From NCBI GenBank assembly GCA_039707465.1, contig CM077648.1, positions 17,543,619 through 17,607,618 on the forward strand: DNA of 64,000 nucleotides. Reading direction: 5' to 3'. The DNA is from Rhabdophis nuchalis (Eukaryota; Chordata; Lepidosauria; Squamata; Natricidae). Numbering within the stretch: position 1 is the first letter of the stretch; each line of letters opens with the position of its first letter. The notes beneath the pieces were generated by a model, which saw only the letters and a list, made by a program, of their open reading frames with translations, did no database searches and was not told where the DNA came from. Made by a program: the position numbers and the translations under genes. This document shows, piece by piece, positions 22,241 to 33,009 of the stretch.

Positions 22241-22560
22241 GACAGGTTGTTGCTTGATGATGTTGCAAGTATTGTTGTAGGATGAAATCTGTTCCAAGTA
22301 AAGCTGCCTTTTGCAATTGACTGTTGGTGATTTTGTCAATGCCAGTGGTGTTCATGTGATGCTCCAAGATGATTGGGGATTGCAGCCAAGGCACCTGTCA
22401 CTCTTGGTACTATCCTTGCTTTCTTTTTTCCCCAGTCGTTCTATTTCTGTTTGCTGTCTTTCGTATTTTGTGATTTTCTCCAGTTCTTTCTGCCAAGTCC
22501 AGCTATCAACTCCCATTATCCAGACTTTTTTTTTTTCTATTTTGTTGGAAATTCTTAAGT
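22241..22560 (-). mobile_element. R2/R4-like LINE ORF fragment, minus strand
   Basis: It shares a colinear pattern with 37190-38420 (TTGCAATTGAC.GTTGGTGATTTTGTCAATGC, TTGTGATTTTCTCCAGTTC). On the minus strand the better copies encode a VIGALGAISK-like, LQKTTLLGTAYIL-like segment typical of the C-terminus of some LINE polyproteins (R2/R4-type, clade inferred). Frames are broken here. Confidence 0.5.
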
Positions 22561-22817
22561 CTTGATATTATGTTGGAGATGCTTGTCTGCTTGAATTCAG
22601 AGTTTGACTGGCAACAATTTATTCAAGGTTTTTGCCACCTGACACTTGGCAGTTTATAATTGTTTATAATTGTTAAATTGTAGAGCAGGAATGAGGAAGC
22701 TTTGCAACCTGAAAGCTACATTTTGTCTTGCTGTCTTTGCAGGAACATCACTCATGATAACATGACATCATCCCTGATATGAATTGGGATGAAATTTGAG
22801 AAATCTTAAAGCTCAAA

Positions 22818-22951
22818 CCCTAAATCAGGGCTGTCGAATTCGTGGCCCGCAGGCAGGATGCGTCACGTGCTGGCCACGCCTTGTTTTGCAAAGGGGGAGA
22901 AAGTCCTGATACATCATGTGATGACGCGGGTTTGACGCTCCTGCCTTAAAT
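22818..22951. mobile_element. hAT MITE (GTCAAAC family)
   Basis: The element is 22826-22943 (118 bp), with CAGGGCTGTCGAATTC and GGTTTGACGCTCCTG termini and CCCTAAAT/CCTTAAAT as TSD (7/8). The words GTGGCCCGCAGG and GCTGGCCACGCC are shared with 20598. Confidence 0.82.
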
Positions 22952-23048
22952 CAAAATGCTACCATGGTCCAATTTTTGGAGGAAGTCAAAAGATGAGGAT
23001 ATCTTCAAACATTGCAAAGTTTATTGCATTCATTTTGCTCTCCAAGCA

Positions 23049-23199
23049 CTCTAGACCAGGGATCTCCAACCTTGGCCACTTGAAGACTTGTGGACTTCAA
23101 CTCCCAGAGTTCCTGGGAGCTGAAAGCTGGCTGAAGAATTCTGGGAGTTGAAGTCCACAAGTCTTCAAGTGGCCAAGGTTGGAGACCCCCGCTCTAAAC
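23049..23199. mobile_element. Palindromic hAT MITE
   Basis: The element is 23057-23191, CAGGGATCTCCAACC to GGTTGGAGACCCCCG, with long inverted arms meeting at CCTGGGAGCTGAAAGC. The TSDs CTCTAGAC/CTCTAAAC match at 7/8. Confidence 0.88.
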
Positions 23200-23555
23200 T
23201 TCTTCTCTAGATGAAAAAGAAAATTAAAAAATGTGACCCAACTGATATAAGGGTGCTACAGTTGGTCTAATAGTGATAAAGAAATGCCACTTATCGTGAC
23301 TCCAATTAATGCTAAAATGAAACATTTGCATGGAATAGCACCATTATTATTTAACAGCTGCTTGATAATGAGCGTTCTTGTCTTATTTAATGCCTGCAAT
23401 TTACATAAAGCTAATAGGAATTTACTTTACACTGAACAGAATCAAATCATTGTCCCATCTTGCTTAGTATTCACTCTGCTGATAGTCAGAAAGCTATCCA
23501 AGGTTTCAAACAGCTGCTGGATACCAGGGATTAAACCTGTGAACTTCTACAGGAA
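23200..23555. other. No recognisable feature
   Basis: AT-rich sequence. The 108-aa ORF starting at 23284 runs into the hAT element at 23564 and shows no family pattern. Confidence 0.4.
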
Positions 23556-24025
23556 AAATAGACCAGGGGTGAGATTCTACCGGTTCGGCCCAGTTCGGGT
23601 GAACCGGTAGCTCTGAAGATCAGCTGAGAGTGAACCAGTTCTCTCCGACCTTCAGGTCGGGCCCACTGTCCGGCTCCAGGTTATGCTCACCTATATTTCC
23701 TTGTTTTTTATCCCAGCTGATTGGTGAAGCAGAGTGGATTGCTGGGCCTCAGCTGTTTTCCTGTGAACTGTGCACATGCATGCAGCGCACATCAGGTGCA
23801 TGTGCACTCAGCAAACCAATTGTTAAACCAGTAGGATCTCACCCAGGGGTGGGTTCAGGCTTCTTTTACTGCCGGACAGTGCTCAGGCACACGCTTCGGG
23901 CACGTATGCGCCTGCGCCTGCACAGTAGTCAAAAAGTTGCTTCTGTGCATGCGCAGAATCAAAATACAAGATGGTGGTATTTATGACACCGCCAATAGAA
24001 CCGGTTTGGGTGCTTGGGCAGCCAA

Positions 24026-24953
24026 GTTACTGCTTTGTTTGTAAAACAAAGGGAACTGGAACGCAGGCTGCAGTTAGAACGTTTATTAACAGAGATTAAC
24101 AAGAACTGAGGAACAAGGCCGGAGCCACCTGACAGCTATTTATAGAGACTGTTGACAGGCAGAGAACTGTAGTTTTGCCGCGCTTGGCAACAACGTGCGC
24201 GAGCCAATCAACTTCCCAGGCTTCAATTCTGCCCGGCACCACTGGGGACTTAACACCCCTTCCCCCCGGATAGCGCATGCATAATCAGACAAGTAGGCGG
24301 GCCTACGCCGGATCCACCCCGATCTGCGCGGTTCCGTGGTGGTCATAGCCGGATGAGGAGTGTCTCTCTGTTTTGGCGATGGGTGGCGCTGAGAAGATCC
24401 TTTACTTGGAAACTCCGCCCTCGGAGCTTGGTGACCGTCAACAGGTAAGTTGCCTGATGAGATCGACTCGCTTCGTGGGGAAGGAGGCGGAGACGAAGTA
24501 GGGAATGGATGCCGGTAGGCGGCAGTAGGCGGCAGACCGGCGGTCCCTCTGGCCATTTGTTGTGGGTCGTCCTCAGGAACGCGCCGACGCAATTGATTTA
24601 TATGGCGCCGCCATTCTCGTCTATTGTTGGTCCGGACCCTATAGGAACAGGGCCCAGTGACAGCTGTTATGTATCCCGGTAACCACTTCGGGTCCCCATT
24701 AAAATTTTGTGCAAACAACAAAGGGAACTGGAACGCAGGCTGCAGTTAGAACGTTTATTAACAGAGATTAACAAGAACTGAGGAACAAGGCCGGAGCCAC
24801 CTGACAGCTATTTATAGAGACTGCTGACAGGCAGAGAACCAATCAACAGTCTGTAGTTTTGCCGCGCTTGGCAACAACGTGCGCGAGCCAATCAACTTCC
24901 CAGGCTTCAACTCTGCCCGGCACCGGTCGCAAGTCTGGGGACTTAACAGTTAC
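24026..24953 (-). mobile_element. Ty3/Gypsy element with large internal deletion, TSD GTTAC
   Basis: GTTAC flanks the element at 24026-24030 and 24949-24953. Two LTRs, 24031-24255 and 24710-24948, share blocks such as GGAACTGGAACGCAGGCTGC and TTATTAACAGAGATTAACAAG. The minus-strand order is 5' LTR (24948-24710), the end of pol (24709-24256), 3' LTR. Gag, protease, RT, RNase H and the integrase core are missing. CCCCTTCCCCCC at 24252-24267 is a polypurine tract on the minus strand, next to the 3' LTR as expected. The left LTR lacks a CCAATCAACAGT-type block and a GGTCGCAAGT block found in the right one. Confidence 0.88.
24256..24709 (-). pseudogene. Gypsy integrase C-terminal / pol tail remnant
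   Basis: The minus-strand reading has NFNGDPKWLPGYITAVTGPC then YRVRTNNRREWRRHINQLRR, the pattern at the end of vertebrate Gypsy integrases (GPF-like module, W-RRH-QLR), followed by a Pro/Ser-rich tail with RRSGWIRRRPAYLSDYA near the end. The open frame starts in the LTR (24721) because the deletion joins the LTR directly to pol, so the upstream Met is not the original start. It is a fragment without catalytic residues. Confidence 0.8.
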
Positions 24954-25139
24954 TACCTACTCGTCTGAACCAGTAGGAACCCATCTCTGCTCCCACCCCT
25001 GAAGTAGACAATATTCAATAAAATCCTGCCCGGTTTTTGCTGTATTTCTTTAAGAGGTAGCAACAAATCTCATTATACATTATAGCTTTGGCAACTAAAA
25101 ACAGAAGAGTTAACTGTAATTGAAAAAATGCTGCAAATA

Positions 25140-25552
25140 GATTGCCGTTTTATCTGCTAGCCTGGTTCCAATCTGGATTCCTTGACTTCATTCAAAGTCA
25201 CAATGGCTCTGAAAAAAGTGACTTACAATCTTTTCTCACACTTACAACCGTTGCAGCATCCTCATGTTCACGGGATCAAAATTCTGATGCATGGCAAATG
25301 ACTCATATTTATGACGGTTGCAATGTCCCGGAATCATGGGATCCCCCTTTCCGAACTTCTGACAAGCAAAGTCAATGGAGAAGCCAGATTCACTTAACAA
25401 CGGTGTTACTAATTTAATAACTGTGGTGATTCACTTAACGTCTGTGGCAAGAAATGCTGTAAAATGGGGCAAAACTCACTTAATCTTGTCTCACTTAATA
25501 ACAGAAATTTGGGATTCCATTGTGGACGTAAATTAAGGATACCTCTATGGGA
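25140..25552. mobile_element. 'CAGGTAGTCCT' MITE copy, ends worn
   Basis: The interior is well kept (AAAAAAGTGACTTACAATC, CACTTACAACCGTTGCAGC, GACTCATATTTATGACGGTTG, GACAAGCAAAGTCAATGG). The right end reads GTAAATTAAGGATACCTCTA, a decayed inverted terminus. The 91-aa ORF at 25142 is a translation of this MITE. Confidence 0.7.
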
Positions 25553-26240
25553 CAGGAATTAAGGGAGTTAAAAGACTTAAAATACAGCAAAATTCCTGTA
25601 AATTTCCTGGGATTAAGTCCTATTGTTTCTATAGGACTCCTTTCTGAAGAGAAAATATAAATAACTCCGTTAAATTAAATAGGAAAAAACCCTCCCTGAA
25701 AACTGGAGTTTTATTTTAGCTTGGAATGTCTCTGTTTCTTCATTTATTTGTTTTAAAAAGGTTTTTGAGGAGGATTATAGGACCGCATCATTTTTATTTT
25801 TCTTTACAATTTCCCCTGTTCTCAATTTTTTTTATCATTAAATATAAGAAGTGAATCAGTGAAAAGATAATTAGGAAAGTTTTTTTCTCCACTCTTGCAT
25901 CAGCATCCAACTAAACCTTTCTGTTAGGATATTTGCTTTCACTGTGAAATAGACCTGTGTATTTAAAAGGAAGGATGCTTGTACTGATTAAGATGACAGC
26001 AAATGAAGTGCTTTGCCAAAACTATATACAGCTTCTATTCATTTTTCTCTATTTAGTGTGCACTTAGAAGAGTGCTACTGGACAAAGAAAACTCTATTCT
26101 GTGCCCAGGAACTAGTTTTACGCAAGCCACTTTCCCTCTTCCCATTTTCTGATGTTATAGTAATTGGTCAAACTACTTTTAGGGGGCACATACTGAACCG
26201 AATAAGGGGGGGGAAAAGACCCAGAATAATGGAAAGTAAT
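25553..26240. other. No recognisable feature
   Basis: AT-rich DNA without features that I can support. Confidence 0.4.
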
Positions 26241-26712
26241 CCTTAGAGTAGGGGTGTCAAACTCACAGCCCGCGGGCTGGATCCAGCCCACAATGTAGTT
26301 GGATCTGGCCCACTCAGCTGTACTGGAAGCGGTAAGGGCCCGGCCAGCTTGGCCCATTCTATCATGGAAGGTATGTGTGCGCACAGGAGTTGGTAGGTGT
26401 GTTTGCGCACACAGGCCCAGCCCACACCATCCTGGCAGGAGCACATGTGCACAGGAGGCCGGGATGGGGTGGGCAGTCCTATGTGTGCGACCATCACCTC
26501 CTGTGCACACCCGCGCCTGCCGGAATGGTGTGGGATGGACCTCTGGGCGCGGGCCTGCCAATTCTTGTGCGCCTGCGCACCTGCCATGATAGAATGGGCC
26601 AGAATGAAGTGATGTGGACCAGCCCCTCACTGTCCATCAGTCTGTCCGTCCGTCCCCCTACAATGCTGATCCAGCCCTCGAAGAAATCAAGTTTCACACC
26701 TCTGCCATAGAG
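26241..26712. mobile_element. hAT-like element (GTCAAAC family), 456 bp
   Basis: The element is 26249-26704, TAGGGGTGTCAAACTC to GTTTCACACCTCTG, with TSD CCTTAGAG/CCATAGAG (7/8). It contains an internal inverted repeat (TTGGCCCATTCTATCATGG near 26350 against CATGATAGAATGGGCC near 26585) and GTGTGCGCACAGGAG-type words. Long overlapping ORFs on both strands here reflect GC-rich repeat sequence, not genes. Confidence 0.82.
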
Positions 26713-28044
26713 TCACCTTTTCCAATCTGAATTCTTCTCAGATATGTAGATTCAACTCCTAGTATTCCCTAGCCTGCAGGACAAAAATCACCAACTGGAA
26801 GATATCCAAAATGGTGAAGGATGATAAGGGCACGTCAATATTACTGTTTGCTTGAGGGCTTTAATGGCATGAATGAAGGGTGTGATATATAATTAGCACA
26901 TCTGGAAAATACACCACAGAGAGGTTTAAAATCAGTGAGTGATATGATACACCATTAGCACTAGGTAAATGGAAGTGGAAACTTTTATAATTCTAGTTTT
27001 CAATTAATGGAAGTTGATTGGGATTGAATATGAGTAGCTGCTTTATAATATTCACACATATCTGTCTTGGGCCTGGGATTACTGATAAATCTAGCCCATT
27101 ATAGTCCCAAAAAATAGTGGTTCTCCAAGGTCTTAGGTGAAAATTGATTTTCAGTTCTCCATAGTACAAAATACTGTTTACTGATGCCAGAGATAGACTC
27201 TAGAATTTCACAGTGAAGGTGGTAATATTGATATATTCTTCTATGGCAGAACTCAGCATTGCTAAAATAATTTTCCAGCCATGCACTGAATATTATTATT
27301 TTGCACTGAAAATCCTTATAAAGACATAATGTTTCTCAGCATTTTGACATACAAAAAAAAAGTTAACTGGAGAAGTAATGAGAAATGTAAGTCACACAAA
27401 CTTATTCATTAGTTTCAACAACTTGCCATTTGTTTCCGTGAACGATTATAAAAGAGTACCTGGTTATCTGTTGTTTTTTTTTAATAAGAAAATGAATCAA
27501 ACTTTTGGCATAAATATTAAAAGCGCCTGTTATTTGTCTAGATATTGTTACAGTGTCAATCTTTTTGAATATCGGTATTTCTTTAATTAAGAATATACAA
27601 TCAGTCAAGCAACCCCAAATGACTTATAAAAGTAAATTCATGTACAAAATCAAATCAAATGATAGTGATGGTTTGATTAAACGTCAGTAAAACCAACAGT
27701 TAATAAAAACAGAAATTAAAAATACATCCAATGCTAAGACATTTTAATAAATTGTTTCTGTGTTCTTGGGCTAATATTTAAATGAGTTGTGTGAAAAGAA
27801 AAGAAGCTGTGTGTAATTTGGGCAATATACATTCTGTTGTAATAGACATGCCTTGAGTGCAATTGCCCAAAGTTAGTATTTTCCATTAAGAATTGGGGAA
27901 AAAATCCTATCTGTGTCCAGAATTCTTAACTGTGTTTCAAATGGACAGTGTTCCCTTCGATGGGAAAAAAACTTTGAATTGATACAAAGCAATTTTCTAC
28001 AATCCTTATGTTAAATTGTCAAACATTTTCATTTATTTATATAC
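26713..28044. other. No recognisable feature
   Basis: AT-rich DNA with no gene or repeat that I can name. Confidence 0.4.
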
Positions 28045-28437
28045 AGGTACCGTATAAGACGCACCTTTTTCCCTCAAAAAGAGGCTGAAAATCTGGGTGC
28101 CTCTTATACACTGAATACAGCATTTTTTGCCTCCCCAAACCCCGCCCCTTCTCCAAAATGGCACTGCATAACCTTTATAAGGCTTTCAGAGAGCTCCTAG
28201 GGACTGGAGAGAGCAGAAATGAGTGGAAAACAGGACATTTTTTCACTCAATCCCCCCCCCCCGCCCCCAGGAGCACTCTTGAAGCCTCCTAAAGGCTATT
28301 CAAGCTCTTTTTTGGGAGGAGGGCCTGTTTTCGCAAAAAACGGGCCGTTTTCAGGAGGTTTGCAGAGTGCAAAAAACTTTTTTTTTTAAATTTGCCACTT
28401 CAAAACCTTGGTGCATCTTATATTCCGAAAAATACAG
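28045..28437. mobile_element. MITE, 'TTTTTCGGA..TATAAGAC' family
   Basis: The left end is TACCGTATAAGACGCACC and the right end TGCATCTTATATTCCGAAAA then ATACAG, inverted relatives of each other. The interior has GC-rich tracts and a C10-type run at 28251-28263. The sibling is 1506-2082. Confidence 0.7.
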
Positions 28438-28640
28438 TAGTCCTCGACGTACTACCCCAACAGAGCCCAAAATTTATGTTGCAAGGTGAGAAATTTGTTA
28501 AGCATCCAAATGTAAATCACATAACCATGGGGATGCTGCAATGGTCATAAGTGTGAAAAATGGTCATAAGTCACTTTTTTCAGTGTCTTCATAACTTTGA
28601 ACAGTCACTAAACAAACTGTTATAAGTTGAGGACTACCTA
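28438..28640. mobile_element. 'CAGGTAGTCCT' MITE, short form
   Basis: It runs from AGTAGTCCTCGACGTACTAC to GTTGAGGACTACCTATA, inverted termini, directly following the previous MITE. About half of the longer copies' interior is missing. Confidence 0.75.
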
Positions 28641-29077
28641 TACTGCTTTGGTTATTTGTATAGATAACTCAAGGAAACAAACACACCTAATACTCTTTCC
28701 TCCTCCTGTTTTCCTCTGTAGATGACTTGGTCTAAGAGAGAGGAACTGATGCAAGGTTACCCAGTCAGTTTTTATACTTTAGGCTAGAATAGAACTCACA
28801 GACTCCTGATAATTGGCCCCAAATCACCCAGTAGTATTTTGTGACTAAGCCAGAACTAGAACTCACATTCTCCTGGTTTCTAGTCAGGCCCACTAGATCA
28901 AATTGGTTTATCTTTAATTTAAATTGTGGTTTATACAGCGCATACACACAAACAAGTGCGTGAGAGAGCCGTACAATCTTTCTTTAGAGTTCTAGAGCTC
29001 AGATTAGAGAAAGGGACGTTAATAAAACTAATTTGCCAAAGTAATTGAGGCTGATCATATTGCAATTCCTGTCCACA
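28641..29077. other. No recognisable feature
   Basis: Non-coding DNA with no clear repeats. Confidence 0.4.
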
Positions 29078-29211
29078 CCCTAGATCAGGGGTGGGCAAAC
29101 TTTGCAACTTTAAGTCTGAAGGACTTCAGCTCCCAAAGCTGGCTGGAGAATTCTGGGAGCTGAAGTCCTTCAGACTTAAAGTTGCAAAGTTTGCCTACGC
29201 CTGATCTAGAT
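29078..29211. mobile_element. Palindromic hAT MITE
   Basis: The element is 29086-29203 (118 bp), CAGGGGTGGGCAAAC to GTTTGCCTACGCCTG, with arms meeting near CCCAAAGCTGGC. The flanks CCCTAGAT/ATCTAGAT match at 6/8. Confidence 0.82.
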
Positions 29212-29352
29212 CAAGGGTGTCAAATTAAAGGCCCGTGGATTAGATCCAGCCCACAGGGTGCTTAGATATGGTCTGCGTGGCCAACTTGGAAACAGTGAAT
29301 GACTGGCCAGTGACCCTCCCGAGCTCCATTTTCACTGGCAGAGGGTCGCACC
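29212..29352. mobile_element. hAT-like fragment (GTCAAAC family)
   Basis: It starts CAAGGGTGTCAAATTAAAGG immediately after the previous MITE's TSD. The words GAGCTCCATTTTCACTGGCA and GACCCTCCCGAGC match the element at 58838. The right terminus is missing. Confidence 0.6.
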
Positions 29353-29634
29353 TGAGAAGGAAATGATCGTGAATGTTAAAAGGTAGCTTTTGTATTCTTT
29401 TTCAATGTTAAATGTATAAGCCATTATATTCTTGTCTAAAATGTGTAATATATTTTTGTGTTTTTGCTTTACTGCAAAATGATTTAAGTAAACAGGACAA
29501 GATAAACCTTTGTTATTCCAAGCTGTTTACAGAAAGCTACGTACAAGTTAGATAGGAAGCCATCTGCTCAGATGCAAGGCACCAGAAAAACCAAATAAGA
29601 GATGGGGCCTATTAAAGAAAATGTCAAGTTGACC

Positions 29635-29988
29635 CTTTACAGCAGGGGTCGGGAACCTTTTTGGCCGAGAGAGCCAGGAACGCCACATATTTTAAAATGT
29701 AATTCTGTGAGAGCCATACAATATGTTTAAAACGAAATACAAGTAAACGTAAGACCAACACTTTTTATGTAAGATCAACACTTTTAAAGTACAATAAGTC
29801 TCTTAATTCTTTTTCTTTCTTTCTCTTTCTCTCTCTTTTTCTGTGTGTGTCTCTCTCCTCCCTTCCTTTCTATCACTGTGTGTGTGTGTGTGCGTCTGTC
29901 TTTCTGTCTCTCACTCACTTAATCCTTCACTCTGTCTGTGTATGTGTGTTTGTGTCTGTCTGTCTCTCACTCACTCACTCACTTGATG

Positions 29989-30020
<32 letters not shown>

Positions 30021-30617
30021 TCTGTGTGTGTGTGTGTTTCTGTCAGTCTCTCTCTGATTCCCTCCCTCCCTCTCTCTCTCTGTGCCTGTCTCGTCTTCCG
30101 GCCGCAGTCCCACTCCGTGGAAAACATAGCTGCATGTGCGCCGCACAATTACAGCCCGGAGCAGGACCACCGCCCCTCTCCCAACTGGTCCTTCCTTGCT
30201 CGGAGGGCTTCGGAGGGAAGCTTCTGCAGAAGCCCAGGCTAGTGAGGACAACTTCCCACAGTTACGAACTCTCCGAGGCTGTAATTGTATGGGTTGTGCA
30301 CGCGCACCTATGTTTTCCACGGCGTGGAGCACCAGCCGTGGAAAACATAGGCGCGTGCGCACAGCCCATACAATTATAGCCTCAGAGACTTCGTAATGGC
30401 AGGAAGTTGCTCTCACTAGCCAGGCTTCTGCAGAAGCTTCCCTCCGAGCAAGGAAGGACCAGTTGGGAGAGGGGCTGTGGTCCTGCTCCGAGCTGTAATT
30501 GTGTGGCGCACTCGCAGCTATGTTATTTATATAGATTTGTCTGCGAGCCAGATGCAGCCATATCAAAAGAGCCATATCTGGCTCATGAGCCATAGGTTCC
30601 CGACCCCTGCTTTACAG
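29635..30617. mobile_element. hAT element, 967 bp, with long internal hairpin
   Basis: The element is 29643-30609, CAGGGGTCGGGAACC to GGTTCCCGACCCCTG, with perfect TSD CTTTACAG on both sides. It has GAGAGCCAGGAACGCC and GAGCCATATCTGGCTC subterminal words. The left-centre is a long (TC)n/(TG)n-rich tract (29820-30080). 30112-30330 and 30335-30530 are inverted copies of one another (AAACATAGCTGCATGTGCG, GGTCCTTCCTTGCTCGG, GCTTCTGCAGAAGC). No transposase is present. The long ORFs on both strands arise from the hairpin arms. Confidence 0.9.
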
Positions 30618-30884
30618 TATGGAATGATGAAAGAAACAATGTAATAAATGAGCAGGAAGGCCGGGTGGGGAGTTTCTTAGGAGTAGCATCTATAAAATGT
30701 ATTGTTTGAATGCTATTCTTTGCTCTCCTTGTACTCGATCCACTTGGGAGGAGACTTGGAGACCACCTTTGCAAACGCTTTTTATTTTTCTGTAAATAAA
30801 TCTTTTTGGAATTGTGAACCAGATTTGTCTCTATGTTGTGAGGATTTGATAATTGGGTTTTTATCTCACATACCTGAAAATGGT

Positions 30885-31479
30885 GCACCCGGAGGCTTCA
30901 GTTGGTCCAGAACGCAGCCGCGCGAGCAATAATGGGAACCTCTAGGTTTACCCACGTAACACCGCTCTTGCGCGAGCTGCACTGGCTACCTGTCGTCTTT
31001 CGGGTGCGCTTCAAGGTGTTAGTCATCATCTTCAAAGCGCTCCATGGCTCGGGACCTAGCTACCTGCGGGATCGGATCCTGCCCCATACATCCTCACGGC
31101 CGATTCGCTCCCACAGAGAGGGACTTCTCCGGGTGCCGTCCACTAGACTCTGTCAGCGGGCGACGCCCAGGGGAAGGGCCTTCTCTGTGGCGGGCCCAGC
31201 CCTCTGGAACGACCTTCCCCCCGACATTAGGACAACTACGGACCTCCGCTCCTTCCGTTTAAAATTAAAGACACATCTTTTTCGCCTGGCCGGCCTTGGG
31301 TAGTCTCTTTTAAGGTTAGGGGTTTTAAAGGGGGAATTTTAGTTTATGGGTTTTTAGCGCAGGATTAATTTAATTCATTTTTAATTTTGTATTTTGTCTG
31401 TGGCTTTAATTGTATTTTTAAGTGCCTGTGCCCCGCCTCGAGTCCCTTTGGGGAGAGAGAGCAGGATATAAAATTAAAA

Positions 31480-31541
<62 letters not shown>
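30885..31541 (+). mobile_element. L2-like LINE fragment with (ATT)n tail
   Basis: Plus strand, 5'-truncated. It starts within the LQLVQNAAARAIMGTSR region, then LLRELHWLPVVFRVRFKVLV, HREGLLRVPSTRLCQRATPR, GRAFSVAGPALWNDLPPDIR and FRLKLKTHLFRLAGLG, then a stop at 31301-31303. The 133-codon frame is open, but only the C-terminal part is present, without RT catalytic motifs. The 3' UTR has GCCTCGAGTCCCTTTGGGG and an (ATT)22-type tail (31480-31541). Confidence 0.85.
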
Positions 31542-31545
<4 letters not shown>

Positions 31546-31690
31546 TCGCTGGCAGAGCACTCGGGCCACAGGTCCCCCCCCCACACGAGTGATGTTGAGC
31601 TAGCCACGCCCCCCCTGACCCCTCCCGAGGTCAAACACAATCCTGATGCAGCCCTCAATGAAATTGAGTTTATCACCCCTATCCTAATTT
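31542..31690. mobile_element. hAT right-end fragment (GTCAAAC family)
   Basis: The sequence CCTGATGCAGCCCTCAATGA then TTGAGTTTATCACCCCTAT is the right terminus seen at 58838-59109 and 26249. The left half has not been found, so the LINE at 30885 probably inserted into or next to it. Confidence 0.5.
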
Positions 31691-32183
31691 TTTTTTTCGG
31701 GGGAAAAAAGAAGAAAAATATCACTTTCAAACTGGGAAAAAACTTCAAACGATTCTAGTTTGCCTCAGCTGAGAAGAGGAGATAACCTCAAGACGACATA
31801 TTTTATTTTAAAAAATTGCATTGTAAGCCATCTTCTTGGCACCACAAGCAGGACGTGAGAACAAGACATTTATAAACTATTTCACCAACTTTGGAAGATG
31901 TTAGATATTGAATTAGGAAATGGAAATTGGGGAACGCAGGCTAATCAATCTTTTCTTGTTTTCTTCTCCTTCTGTATTGTTCTAAACCACTTAGCACCCT
32001 GCTGAGTTTACAGGTGGCGAATTTACCAGTTGTGCTTCAATTTCAGCGCACCTGAAGCTTCCTTGCTGCGGGTTACTTGGATGAATGAGACATTTGTTTT
32101 CCTGGCTAGCTAGATCTTTGCCAGAAGGAACTTGATCAATGGAAACAGATTCAGGTTGTAAAAAAAATAAAATACAGTGGATG
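31691..32183. other. No recognisable feature
   Basis: Non-coding DNA with no clear repeat. Confidence 0.4.
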
Positions 32184-32334
32184 GTTTAGGTCAGGGGTCT
32201 GCAAAGTTGGCTCTTTTAAGACTGGGCGACTTCAACTCCCAGAGTTCCCCAGCCAGCTATGCTGGCTGGGGAACTCTGGGAGTTGAAGTCCCCCAGTCTT
32301 AAAAGAGCCAACTTTGCAGACCCCTGGTTTAGGT
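32184..32334. mobile_element. Palindromic hAT MITE, perfect 8-bp TSD
   Basis: The element is 32192-32326 (135 bp), CAGGGGTCTGCAAAGTTGG to CCAACTTTGCAGACCCCTG, centred on GCCAGCTATGCTGGC. GTTTAGGT occurs on both sides. The arms are nearly perfect, so it is probably young. Confidence 0.93.
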
Positions 32335-32739
32335 GCATCCCAAAATCAATAAATAAGAACAGGTCTTAACAAACTAAAATGAAGAACTATTACCTAGTCT
32401 AGCTAAATTACATTCTGTTGGATCATTTGCTGCACTGAATGCTGGTGGGCATGGAACCAAGGCACTGTACAAATTAAGCAGCTGACATGCTGACAGATGG
32501 GATACATACTATGGGGCTGATTTTAACTGGTAAATTAAACCGGTGCTAGTAAATTAGATCCGCAGTTACATCAACTGTCAGGGCTACAAAAGCTGTTTAA
32601 AATCGTATGAGTATAGAAAGGCGGAGAGCAGTTCTCCTTTTTACCTCCTTTCTATAAAATCATCAGTGTTGATTACATTAAGCCACAAACTGCTGCAGAG
32701 TGAAATATTTCTGGTTATGGCTTTGACCTATTGTGCTAA

Positions 32740-32840
32740 AGGTCCCCCCCCCCAAAAAAAAGCATCAGGAATTTCTTAGGGTTTTGCTTCTCATTCAAGA
32801 AGCTTCTTTCTTACTCCTTTCTCCTATGAGAAATAAATTG
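32740..32840. repeat. Direct repeat copy 1 (about 95 bp)
   Basis: The block from CCCCCCAAAAAA, AAAGCATCAGGAATTTCTTA, TTCAAGAAGCTTCTTTC to AATAAATTGAT recurs at 34945-35038 with about 6-8 differences. It does not match any repeat family that I recognise. Confidence 0.75.
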
Positions 32841-33009
32841 ATCGATTAATGTATATCAGTCTGCAGTAGCTTATTATCCACTCTTACTTTTGTAATGTTG
32901 TAATTCTTCAGACGCCAGGTTCTACTGAATACCATGTTGTTCATTTCTTTCTTGTGCCTGGATTTTGTTGTTTTAGCTTTTGCTGCGATTGTTCTTGAAA
33001 AGAAGGCAA

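Larger units (their letters stand above)
23836..24997. mobile_element. Inner hAT-like element (second level)
   Basis: It runs 23844-24989, from CAGGGGTGGGTTCAGGC to GGAACCCATCTCTG, with TSD ATCTCACC/CTCCCACC (6/8). Interior words: GCATGCGCAGAATC, ACAAGATGGTGG, ACCGGTTTGGGTG. A Gypsy remnant at 24031-24948 splits it. Confidence 0.75.
23556..25009. mobile_element. Outer hAT-like element of a three-level nest
   Basis: The outer element runs from 23564 (CAGGGGTGAGATTCTACCGG) to 25001 (..CCTG). The TSDs AAATAGAC/AAGTAGAC match at 7/8. Its own sequence is 23564-23843 plus the last few bases at 24998-25001; everything between is a later insertion. The same family is at 13005-13730 (CTGAGC..GCAAACC, GATCTCACCC-type ends). 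Confidence 0.8.

Noticed and set aside
24140..24721. Intact 193-aa host gene
   Set aside because: Its first codons lie in an LTR and its core matches the Gypsy integrase tail; it is a deletion-made frame.
26118..26710. ORFs up to 170 aa on both strands
   Set aside because: GC-rich hAT-like element without stops by composition; mirrored reading on the opposite strand and no protein family pattern.
29847..30595. Overlapping ORFs of 117-204 aa on both strands
   Set aside because: They arise from the hairpin arms and (TC)n/(TG)n tracts of a hAT element; no domains or start context.
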